Source: Elephas maximus indicus (taxonomy: Eukaryota; Chordata; Mammalia; Proboscidea; Elephantidae). Taken from it: a DNA stretch of 64,000 bases. Positions 25,265 to 35,127 of this stretch are shown here, piece after piece (within the stretch, counting starts at the first letter, position 1; the number at the start of each line of letters is the position of its first letter). The notes below the pieces were generated by a model that was given only the letters and a program-made list of their open reading frames with translations, made no database searches and was not told where the DNA came from. A program made the translations under genes and the position numbers. The DNA lies in assembly GCF_024166365.1 (NCBI RefSeq), contig NC_064820.1, forward strand, positions 135,924,001 through 135,988,000, in the 5' to 3' direction.

Positions 25265-25500
25265 GATGGTGTCAGAATTGAAGGCAGTGTTGCAGGGACT
25301 ATGCCCTTTAAACTTTGCACTTTGGCTAATTCTGGGTGGAGACCATGCCTCATCTGACACCACAGAATGTGTAACTCAGAGCTAGAGATGCTGTTGAAAT
25401 GGATGAAATGGTAATCTCGGAATGTGGCATTCAGGATGGTTTCAAGTCTGTACTGTTGGAAAAGCATATTGAGCTCAGCTCTCAGACACAGTCTTCAGTA
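25265..25500 (+). mobile_element. ERVL-like internal leader remnant
   Basis: Begins with the primer-binding-site-like sequence; the rest is unassigned. No viral coding sequence is seen in this window. Confidence 0.35.
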
Positions 25501-25752
25501 TGAGGCCAAAAAGAGAAGCAAAGAAAATGTCGGGGGAAGAGGCAGTGATGCTTCATGAAAGTTCCCGGAAACCTTCTGGGAAAAGCCTCTGTTTGGTATT
25601 TTTAAACCTCAACTGACATGGCACTTTAAAAATCTAGCCTTGAAAGAGTTTATAGACAAACCCTCCTCTTTCAATGTGCAATGCCCCTGGTGGTGGCAGA
25701 CACGTGGTACAAATATGACACTAAAACTATATACCCCTGTGAGGGTTACATA

Positions 25753-25950
25753 AAGGAGCCTTGGTGGCATAGTGGTTAAGAGCTCTGCTGCTAACCAAAA
25801 GCTCTGTGGTCTGAGCCCACCAGCCCCTCCACAGCAGAAAGATGTGGCAGTCTGCTTCTGTAAAGATTACACCCTTGGAAACCCTATAGGGCAGTTCTAC
25901 TCTGTCCTACAGGGTCTCTATGAGTCAGAATCGACTCAAAGGTAATGAGT
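25753..25950 (+). mobile_element. AfroSINE, long subfamily
   Basis: Head ggagccttggtggcatagtg, middle segment cagtctgcttctgtaaagat, body ggaaaccctatagggcagtt, tail cgactcaaaggtaatgag. Confidence 0.93.
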
Positions 25951-26089
25951 GCTCTTAGGGTTACATAATGGAAAACTGGACCGTTGGGGAGTGAGGAAAG
26001 TAGGAGAACTGAGTATTTGTTAAATTTTCTTATTGCCTTAAAACATGATTAGCAGGCTGAAAGAATACTTCTGGTGGGATGGTTGTGGT

Positions 26090-26216
26090 TTCCAAGGCAG
26101 GTCTTTCCTCTGTACCGTCCATCGAAAGGTCATGGGTATTCACGAGTTCCACATTTTCATTTCCTGGCTTAGCAGATGAGTGCTTTACGACAGAGCATGG
26201 GGTCCTCATTACAACA
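26090..26216 (-). mobile_element. Diverged AfroSINE fragment
   Basis: Antisense order preserved loosely: tttccaaggcaggtctttcc, then gaaaggtcatgggtattcac, then cttagcagatgagtgcttta. Weak. Confidence 0.45.
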
Positions 26217-28859
26217 GCTTTTTCTATGTCTTAACTCATTATACTCTGGTACTAAAATTTGTTTCACTGTCTTTCTGTGGCAGAATCTGCTTCCTCTTTT
26301 TCCCCTTGGGTATAAGAAGCTTTATGAAAAGAAACCTCAGTTGTGAATCTTTCTCTCATTACTCTTGGGAACTTTGCCAGATTTTATAGTTTGCTAAATT
26401 GTGTTTAGACAATCGAAGGGTCTGATTATTTTAAATATTCCCCATGACATAGGTATTTTTCTATACACACAATTTTACCTTATTAGCAGATAATTCTTCT
26501 ATGCAAAAACCAATAATAAACCAACAGTTTATTATTGCCTGCTGCAATGGCGAACTGTCACCTAATTTATGTAATCTGTGGAGTAATCTGTGGAGAAATG
26601 GTTCAAGGTTGGCGTATCCTCCCCTCCCCCAAGACATAGGCACAAAGCTGCAGTATGAAATTCAGGTTTTCTTCTGCATGTAATCTGAACTCTAGGGAGG
26701 CAGAGGTAGGAGTGGGAGGGACAGGATCAAAGATGGCTTGGGGAAATACCAGGAGACAACAGGGGTGGGGGTGGAGGGGATCAGATCTGCTCTAGGCATT
26801 TCTGGAGCAGAGCGAATCACCCCAGCTACCTGGCTGACACCTTTCAACTCCTGCTGTTTAGCCCTGGACTCCAGATATTAGAAATGGAAATGCATAGAAA
26901 ACATACTTCAAATCAGGGCTTAGAACTTAAAAGCATGGTTTTGGAGCAGAAACTGTAATGTCTATAATGATAAACACCAATTACTAAATACCTTTTTAGT
27001 ATTAGCACTTTAACAAACTTTTTTGAACTGTTACATTGGTAAGATATACTCTAGAAATATGGAGTCAACATTATAGCCAGGTAGCTTGGTAACACACCGG
27101 TGGCTTGAGTAATTATACAGATATTGCTTCAAGATCCTTAAAAAGCATATAGATTAAAACTTAGGTAACATTTTAAAGGCCAAAAATTTAAGGCAAAGTT
27201 GAAATGTGATTATGTGCATACAGACAGTGCAATGACGGCGAGGACACATTCATTCAGCAGGATCAGGGGCTCCTTTTCGTGCCGATATTTTTCCGTCATT
27301 AATCTGAATATACTGTTCAGTGGCACTGAGGGTACGCTCTGCTTGGGAGCTCTTACCCAGGGCCTCACCTCTACCTTCCCAATGTTTTCCACATCCTTGC
27401 TCATTTTCCTGTTAAGGGTGATGTCCTGACAGTAAGGACGGAAAATCTGTGTTTGTGTTTCCTGGTGAGGGGAGGGGCCCTAAATTCTGACCTCTTGGGC
27501 ACAGCAGATGACCACTGTCATACTCTCACATCACCTCGGGCCAAACAGACCACTCACTCCCTTTGAACTGGCTGTTGAACAACCTTGAAATTGATGCAAA
27601 ATATTAGACTCAAGCTCTGGGCACTAGATACATAATTCCCAGTGTGGTTAGTTCCTTGGCAGTAAAACCCACACTAATGGTATTTACTGCTTAATGAGAA
27701 TGTCTTTTTAAGGAGTCTACTCTAACGCTGGTGCTGGGATTAGGGGTTTCTTGATGCTAGCCCCTCCGACAATGGTACCGTGTCGTCGGAGAGGGTGTGA
27801 CTGGCCAGGGGTTCATGCCTCTGCTTGTTGGTAACTGGGATCGATGCTCACTTCATGTGTTACAGATCTCAGACTTAAACTGTGGGAAATGACTGTTTCA
27901 TTGTCATTTAAAGACAAGGAATTGTAAACATTCCGTTGGAGTTGTAATAACTCAACAGCAACTCGTTCTTTGTAAGAAAAAATAAAGATAAATCTGCTAG
28001 CGATAAAGTCATCCTCTGCCATTGAAACACACTGGGAAGGCTGTTCGAAGTAATAGAGTTGAATCTAATTTTAAATGGCATTGAAAAGAAATTTAGTTTC
28101 TTTGCCATCAAGCTGTGACCAATTTAGAAAAATAAATAGCAAACAGAACCCCCTCACAGAGCTGACATTCTTTAAAATGTTATATTTATTGGCTCTACTT
28201 TTCCTTTACTAGGAAAAATAAATTTCTCAGGAACTAAAATGAGATTCCAGTGTACCCCTGGAACTGGTGTCCATTACCCTACTTTTTCCCAGAACTATTT
28301 TTTTTTTTTATACTGATAGGGCCATTGAGTGGCTGTGACATCTGGAGCCAAGTCTAACTTAATAGATGGCCTACCATGACTCTCCAAAGTTACATGGGAA
28401 ATCTCTGCTACCTGAGAAAAGCCATTTGGACTTCAAGCAAGTTCTTGGGCCAAGATTTGAAGGCATCGCTCATAGATATACCCCTGGGTTCCCTTCCTTT
28501 TTGCAGTGGGGAACCATGGACAAAATGAAGCAGGCACTAGAATAAATGAGGTGTTTTTCATGCCCACATTCCCACTCTAGTCTTAATTTCATCAAGGAAT
28601 CTTTATTTCCACTAGAAAGATCCATCTTTGTTCTATTTAATGAGTGAACCAAGTCAAGTTCTCTCTCCCTCTGCATGATTATGAGCGAATCGGAGACACC
28701 TCTGCTACTTCTCAGGAGCACATGAAACTCAGTCGTGAAACTCCCTGACTCTTCTCCAGTATGAAAGAATCAAGGTTTCCACTTTTTATGGAAACATATG
28801 CCAAACTAAAATCCTAATAAGGTATAGGTTAACTTATGGGTCCACCACTCAGCTGTCAG
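26217..28859. other. SNCAIP 3' flank, no established gene
   Basis: Holds the candidate terminal exon at 27210-27425 and a GC-rich near-palindrome at 27764-27791. Otherwise unclassified. Confidence 0.5.
27210..27425 (-). other. Candidate alternative terminal exon downstream of SNCAIP (unconfirmed)
   Basis: The minus strand shows a good acceptor (ttttccgtccttactgtcag|GAC) followed by 71 open codons and a TAA at 27210-27212. The peptide begins DITLNRKMSKDVENIGK and ends LAVIALSVCT. Its phase (0) fits the GTGAGT donor that follows codon KNKT of the large SNCAIP exon 5.2 kb upstream. The interval is more GC- and CpG-rich than its surroundings. Internal GAG|GTGAGG and TGG|GTAAGA sites could make it a shorter cassette. 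I do not recognise the peptide. Confidence 0.3.
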
Positions 28860-29240
28860 TTTACTGTACTATGGTGGCTTGCATCTTGTTGTGATACTGG
28901 ATGCTATGGCACTGGTATTTGAAATACCAGCAGGGGCACCCATGGTAGATAAGTTTCAGTGGAGCTTCCAGACTAAGACAGACTAGGAAGAAAGGCCTGA
29001 TGATCCCCTTCTGAAAATTAGCCAATAAGAGCCTTTTGGATCACAACTGGATACTGTCCAGCATAACGCTAGAAGATGAGCCCCCTAAATCGGAAGGCAC
29101 TCAAAATACAGTGGCTGCAATAATGGACTCAAGCATACCAAAGATTGTGAAGATGGCACAGGACTGGGCAAGGCTGCATTCTGTTGTACATGGGGTCACC
29201 ATTAATCGTAGCTGACTTGAGAGCCAACTAACGATAACAA
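28860..29240 (+). mobile_element. Short RTE-derived element (5' part joined to 3' tail)
   Basis: Starts with a segment homologous to the 5' end of the RTE element (ggtatttgaaataccagcag, cttccagactaagacagact). It then jumps to the RTE 3' end (aagattgtgaagatggcaca, ggggtcacc, ending aacgataacaac). It is a non-autonomous derivative lacking the ORF. Confidence 0.75.
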
Positions 29241-30243
29241 CTTGTGTGGTCAGAAAGGGGAAGGGTCAGCATGCTTATTTAAATACAATGAATATTTTTA
29301 TTTGGGAGGTTTTAAGTGTTTATTGCTGAAATTAAACTATTACTAGGTAAAGCCAGTGAATCTGTTTGGTTCAAATACTGAGCCTTCAGAAGGATTAAGC
29401 TCAGTAGGAAAATGTGACCTAGTGTCAGATATTTGAGTAGGCCCACAACCTCGTTTTTTCCTTGGATTTCTGTAATCCTATTATAGTAGATTGTTCAGCT
29501 TTGTCCCCTTGCTTGTAAAAAGACAGAATGAAATATTTCTGGCAGGAGAATATACTGAGATAGTACTAATCTTGTTCCCAGTTCCTACAGGAACCTGGAA
29601 GAAAGGAGTATTCTCCTTAACCACCCAAGGAGTTTGCCAAGTCTTTGTGCTTCTTTGCCTCAGGGTGTTGCTGGTGACTTCTGTTTTAGGACAAAAGCAG
29701 AATTTTCCAGGCACCAGAAAACATGCCCAATCTACGATGGGGAAAGAGAAGGGTATGGGGTGGGAAACCTAGGTTAGGAATAACAGAAATGGGCCTATCC
29801 CAAAGTCTGGGAAGAGAATGTGTTGTTTTAGTCTATTCCCTTTGTACCTGAGGCCAAAATTTCCTGCCCAAGTGTGGCCAAAAGCAGCCCAGATGCCTGC
29901 TTTCAGGCAACACAGATCCTGACCTAGTGGACCATAGGCGACCAGTAAAGAATGAAGCTCCAAGGTTCTTCCTTCGATGCACTGAATTAATGAGGCCCTG
30001 AGGGGCATCCCTAAAATGACTGAGATTTAATTTCCCTCCAGCCCGAGGACAGACATGGAGTAGATTAAATCTGATTTAGTGGGGCAAAAGGGAGAGTGAC
30101 ATTTCTTGCACCCTAGTATTGTGAACTAGAATTCATACCCACAACACATACACTCACATACCACATACACATTCTTTTGAGGGTGTGGAAGAAAAGAGTG
30201 CTGAAATGGCATGTCATAATTTTTCTTATAAAAATGATTTGAA
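29241..30243. other. SNCAIP 3' flank, no gene recognised
   Basis: Open stretches of 77-93 codons occur on both strands near 29.5-30.0 kb but lack splice sites in phase or family similarity. Confidence 0.5.
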
Positions 30244-30452
30244 AGCTACCCAAACCCATGGCCATCAAGTTGATTCTGACTCATAGAGACCCTATAGGAC
30301 AGGGGAGAACCACCCCATAGGCTTTCCAAGGCTGTAAATCTTTACGGAAGCAGACAGCCACATCTTCATCCCATGGAGTGGCTGGGGGGTTTGAACTGCC
30401 GACCTTTCGGTTAGCAGCTGAGCGCTTTAACTACTGTGCCACCAGGGCTCCT
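30244..30452 (-). mobile_element. AfroSINE, long subfamily
   Basis: Antisense: tacccaaacccatggccatc tail side, 'ggaagcagacagccacatct' middle, head cggttagcagctgagcgctt. Confidence 0.93.
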
Positions 30453-32606
30453 ATGAAAGCTACAGTCTCCTATAAAATAGGTTTGGGGGCTTAACTCTTC
30501 TGAAATAAGTCAGTCAAGAGACACTGACTCTCCCTCGGGTGCTTTCTTTTTACTGCTTCCTGTTTCTTGTATTGTCAAGGAATTGGGCATATTCCTGGAA
30601 AAGTAGAGCTATGCTGCTGGAGGACTTTGCTCAAGCAGATGCCCCAGCCATCAGGGACCTCCAAAGATGATCTTTTCTCTTTTATGTATATAGGTCCATG
30701 CATTTTGAATTATAAACATTTTGCCTTAGATAATCCCTTATTTCTTTAGTGAACACTCAGAAGACTGGCTGGTTAACTGGCACCACTGTTCATAATGCTA
30801 AGCTAGAGACATTTCCAAATGATCAGGCCTTGCTTCTCTCAAGGTCAATAGTTGATGATGAAAGGAGTTTTCAGCCTTTAATCAGCAATGAAATAAAACT
30901 CCAGCGCTGTTTCAAAGTTCTGATTCTGATTGGAGGCTGACTCATTCCACATATGACAGGAAATTTAATGTCTATACTTACTAGGTACTTGACTTCATTA
31001 CAACAAAGATTGAAAGCCAAAGTCAACTAGGAAACACAGCACGTTTGTGAACTGAGTGGGTTCTTCCGCCTTCTGATGCTGGAATGAAGCCCCTCCAATG
31101 GGGCACTTGCTACCTTCCTATGGCCTGGTTAACACTCTACGCCTGCTGCTATTTGGAGGAAGAGTTGTAATTTCCTTCTTCCTTCATGTCAATCCCTGCT
31201 CAAAGGTGCTCCAGGTCCATGACTTAAAAACTCGCGCAATTCCAAGCAAAGGCCATGGCAATGCTGGGTAACACATCCCCTGGCACCACATACCGTGCAT
31301 AGTTAAGCAGATGCTCTTCAATCAGCATGTTAGAGGAAAGACTGATGCAGCTGCCGTAAGTCTCCTACAGAGGTGCAATTAAAAATCATCTGAAAACATG
31401 CAACAGGCTCAGTACATGCACAAGGCTCAATAAACATGAAGCATGCGGGAGACAGATTAAAGGACAACACTTCGTATAGACTCTAAGGGGTATGGGGAAT
31501 TGTTGAGATGATTCTTTTACTACTCAGAGAACTCATTACGTTACTTAGAAAACTTTTATTCAAGAAATTTAAGTTTTGACATCCTTAACCTAATAGATCT
31601 GCTTCTTCTGGGCACAAATGTGACTTTTATAGTTAAAACAAATGCATGGTAAAGTTCTTTATAACAAGGATAATCCATTGTGGAAACTGACGTGCACTGA
31701 AAAAAACTGCTGTTCAATTAATTAGAGAGATATTACCTAAAACTTGAGTTTGGTACCTCAGAAAGCCCTTAAACCTCACTATAATGGGATTTTAACCTTA
31801 TAGCAAATAATAAACTATGCAGGCTATGACTCTCCACTAGGCGGTTTATATGGTAGATATTCTGGGTCATTTCATCCCACAGAGACAGTTTCCCATTTTA
31901 GCTGCTATACTGTTTTTTGATGGCATGGTGCTCACAGAGCACACACGAAATGTTGCCTAAAAAGATGTTCGTAGCACTTATTCACTGGATGTAAGCCACA
32001 GATTATAGGGCATGGTTTTCCAATAAGTGCAATTATAAAATATAGCTCATGGCAGACTCTCCCATCCCTCTGTATTGGCAAACACTTCAGACTTCTATAG
32101 TTTTCTGATCAACACTTGGAGGCCTGTATTTTAAAATGCCAGTGTAGAGGGCCCTGTGGTGTATTCATTCAAAGGTCATTCCAAAGTTGAGTGATTAAGA
32201 CTTAAGAAAGAGCATTTCTATTTATATGCTTTTTAACTGGGCTTAAGAATAAACTATTCAGTCACTCGAAGAGAACAAACTCTTCCTGACGCAGAATCAG
32301 TGCCAAAGAAGGGCCTATCTCACACTGACTGGTAGTTTAATCTTGTAGAAATGCCTCCCAGTCTAGAACCTCTAACACTCAAGGATCAAGCCAGACAGGT
32401 AAATCAAGGGGCTGGAATATCATCTGTGATTTATTTACCTTTCTCTCTTATTTTCCAAAGGAAGAACAAAGGGTATATATTCTAACTTGATATGTCTTAT
32501 TAGAAACATGGGAATTTGGCTTTTTGTGCATCCCTATGGAGTTTTCTGGGGATTCCCTTAAGATGGCACCGGTCAACAATGTCTAGTGCTAGAAATTACA
32601 GCATAA
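30453..32606. other. Immediate 3' flank or possible 3' UTR of SNCAIP
   Basis: No interspersed repeat recognised. If translation stops at 32607, the sequence just below would be 3' UTR, with a first minus-strand AATAAA at 32430-32435. A short single-exon UTR or a longer one cannot be told apart from the sequence. Confidence 0.4.
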
Positions 32607-33720
32607 TCAATTCAAGGGGGAAAAAAAGGAGAGTCTCCAAGCAGTACTCACTGTCTTATTCTTTCCTTTGCTAGCCAAGCTCACGGGATTTCCCTTGGTG
32701 TCTGTTGTCTTCTTTCCAAGTGAGGTCAAGGGAGGGGTAGAGATCTTTAGCTGGTTGGCTGCCTGATAGTTATTGTTATTGTTCTGGTTGCCACTGAGTG
32801 TCTCCATGATGGATCGGAAGGTTCCAAAAGGCCTTTTCAGCTGATCCCCTGATTCGCTACTCGTAGAGGTCCGCTGGGGGGTCCTGCCCCTATCTCTGTC
32901 CTTTTCTCCATTAAGTTCGAGGTTAGTTTGCTCCATCTGCACCACAGGCTCCTCAAAGGTAACTCTGAGTTTCAAGTTCTGAGATGTTCGGCGCTTGGAA
33001 GATGGAGATTTGAGAGCACTCTTGGGACTTGTGGCAACTTTTTGGGCAGCAGTGCTGTCAGGGCTGGGCTGAGTGGAGTCTCCAGGGGGCTGGTTTGGGG
33101 GAGTATTCCCGGAGCCTGGATACTGGGATTCCAAGTCTGGTTCACTGCTCTCTGAGGTGGGAGAAGGGCTATGGCCATCCAGGGATTTGGAGGCTTTGAT
33201 ACTAAAAGGAAACCTGCGTCCTGATGCCAAGGTGTGCTTCTTTATCATCAAGTGTAACCTTTCTGCAGTGTCCATACTCTCCACACTTTCCACAATAGGC
33301 TGTGGCCGGGGCCTCTCAGCCTTTTTCACAGGCGTGGTCTTGGGCTCCTCAGAATGGTTAGAGTCTGTATCAGACTCACTCAGTGACCTCTGCATTAGCT
33401 GCCGCAGCCTAGCTAACTTCAGTTCCCTCTTCTCTGGAGGAATCTTTTTTGAATTTCTAGAGGATGCCTGAGCATCCTGGAATTCCAAGGACAACTTTTC
33501 TTGAGTGCAGACATTCTCTGAGATTTCTTTTCCCAATAACTGGCGTAGGATTTTATCAGAATCTTCATCTTTTGCTTTGGCCCTAGCTCGGCTGGATGCA
33601 GACAGGCTTCCAAGAACCCGAATGCCCTCTTGGACTCCTGGTTTGCTTTTGGCTATAGATTCATCATCTGCATCTGGAGGCTTCCACTGGGATTTTCTGG
33701 AGGTTGGTGAGGACGGTGAA
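32607..33720 (-). CDS. SNCAIP: SNCAIP (synphilin-1) large C-terminal exon; open to stop at 32607, possible donor at 32651
   Basis: Large exon whose acceptor is 'ttcctcttttcag' next to 33720. It starts with one base completing a Ser codon, then reads SPSSPTSRKSQWKPPDADD and continues uninterrupted. Landmarks are LRQLLGKEISENV, ARLRQLMQRSLSESDTDSN, MIKKHTLASGRRFPFS, SPTSESSEPDLESQYPGSG, LKLRVTFEEPVVQMEQ and a poly-Asn run (NQNNNNNYQA). This is the Ser/Pro-rich, probably disordered tail of synphilin-1, rich in phosphorylation-type SP and SS sites. The part matching the family ends at KGKNKT (32652). The frame then stays open for 14 further codons (VSTAWRL...) to a TGA at 32607-32609. Exactly after the KNKT codon the sequence reads GTGAGTACT, a near-consensus 5' splice site, so the true end is either this stop or a downstream exon. 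An AATAAA-like hexamer on this strand lies at 32430-32435. The exon body is certain; its 3' limit is not. Confidence 0.93.
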
Positions 33721-33847
33721 CTGAAAAGAGGAAGAAGGACATATAAGATGATTCCTTACTTGGTTATCATGACTTGGCGACTAGTCACTGCATGGCTTTT
33801 ACCACCACTAGTAACTTACCAATCACTAATAATGGAATAAGAATAAA

Positions 33848-34035
33848 TCTACTACCGTTGAATCGATTCCAACTCTTAGCGACACTGTAGTACAGAGTAG
33901 AACTACCCTACAGGGTTTTCAAGGCCATAAATCTTTATAGGAGCAGGCTGACACATCTTTCTCCCAGAGCAGCTGGTGGGTTCAAACCTTTAGGTTACCA
34001 GCCAAGATCTTAACCACTGTGCCACCAGGGCTCCT
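33848..34035 (-). mobile_element. AfroSINE in SNCAIP intron (gene sense)
   Basis: Antisense on the plus strand: ccgttgaatcgattccaact to caccagggctcc. It shares the 888-bp intron with the opposite-strand copy at 34317. Confidence 0.92.
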
Positions 34036-34316
34036 GGAAGAAGAACAGTCACAATATCTTTTCAAAGTAATATGCAAACACTCCATAGTGGCAACCATAA
34101 GCAACTGTAGCATGTCTCGTATCTTATGCCGCTAAAATGACTACTAAATTTGTCTATTGTTTTACTGTTTACACATCAATTTTGAATGGATTTTTCTCAA
34201 TTTTAAATGGATCTTCATCAACTTTATGAATTTATATCCTTATTCCCATTTCATAGACGAAGAAATGAAAGCCTCAGCCTTTTCCACTGGTAATCTCATT
34301 TCTATTCCTCTTTACA

Positions 34317-34480
34317 AGAAACCCTGGTGGTATAGTGGTTAAGTGCTACAGCTGCTAACCAAAAAGGCTGGCAGTTCAAACCTACCAAGTGCACCTTGGA
34401 AACTCTATGGGGCAGTTCTACACTGTTCTACAGGGTCGCTATGAGTCAGAATGGACTCGACAGCAATGGGTTTGGTTTTG
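34317..34480 (+). mobile_element. AfroSINE in SNCAIP intron (antisense to gene)
   Basis: Near-complete: aagaaaccctggtggtatag, gctgctaaccaaaaaggctg, ggcagttctacactgttcta, ending caatgggtttggttttg. It forms an inverted pair with 33848-34035. Confidence 0.95.
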
Positions 34481-34608
34481 CTCTTCTCCTCCTTATACGA
34501 ATAAAATGTTTTCTGCTGCCATCCTCTTAAAAGACATTAAAAGAAACTTAGAAGATTCAGAGATTTGAGATACTCAAAAACTGTAGACACCAACATTCCT
34601 GTTATTAC

Positions 34609-34701
34609 CTGGGGGAGGAAGGGAGTGATTTGCCCTCTGATCTCTGGGCTTCGAGAAGTTGTTGGAGTTGGTTCTGTAGTGTGACACGCTCCACTGTCTG
34701 T
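34609..34701 (-). CDS. SNCAIP: SNCAIP (synphilin-1) exon: coiled-coil segment
   Basis: Short exon of 93 nt. The first base completes a split Glu codon, then it reads QTVERVTLQNQLQQLLEAQ and ends in a Ser/Pro stretch (SLPSSP), with the last codon split AG|T (Ser). The acceptor follows a run of C (cccccccag) and the donor is CCCCCAG|GTAATA. The Leu and Gln spacing (VTLQNQLQQLLEA) continues the coiled coil started in the preceding exon. The intron on its downstream side is only 888 bp and carries an inverted pair of AfroSINEs. The intron just upstream holds a nested inverted repeat at 34934-35013. The frame is intact and both splice phases agree with the neighbours. Confidence 0.95.
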
Positions 34702-34933
34702 CTGGGGGGGAAAACACATAAACTTTTTAATACATGGCTACGACTGTAAATGAGTAGGTATAAATTTTTTTTTCAAGATAATTTGCAATAACTATTCAAA
34801 AGCCTTACAAATGCATATAATCTTTATCTTGAAGTTCACAAATTTTCCTAAGGAACCAATCAAAAGTTCCCAAAAGGACGTTTGTTGCTTACAGTAGTGA
34901 CAAATTTTAAGTTACCTAAATATTCACCAATAA

Positions 34934-35013
34934 GGACTGAACAAATCAATTATGATTATTTATATAATGATTTGTTCAGTCCAAACATCATTATATAAAT
35001 AACCATAATTGAT
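34934..35013. repeat. Nested inverted repeats
   Basis: Arm 1 at 34934-34948 (ggactgaacaaatca) is perfectly inverted at 34968-34982. A 27-nt block at 34945-34971 is inverted, with one mismatch, at 34987-35013. The two inversions interlock. Confidence 0.95.
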
Positions 35014-35127
35014 ATAATGACATCTATTAAAAATAATAATATATTTTTATATCTAAGGGCATGGAAAAGGTTTCCTTAACATATTTTTAAATAAAAAGGG
35101 AAGCTACAAAATACTATGTGTGTTGTT

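Noticed and set aside
24946..25467. 173-codon minus-strand open frame
   Set aside because: It lies across an ERVL-like LTR and leader in antisense, has no splice or family support, and is explained by chance openness of a repeat.
33073..33471. 132-codon plus-strand open frame
   Set aside because: It is the antisense shadow of the SNCAIP C-terminal exon.
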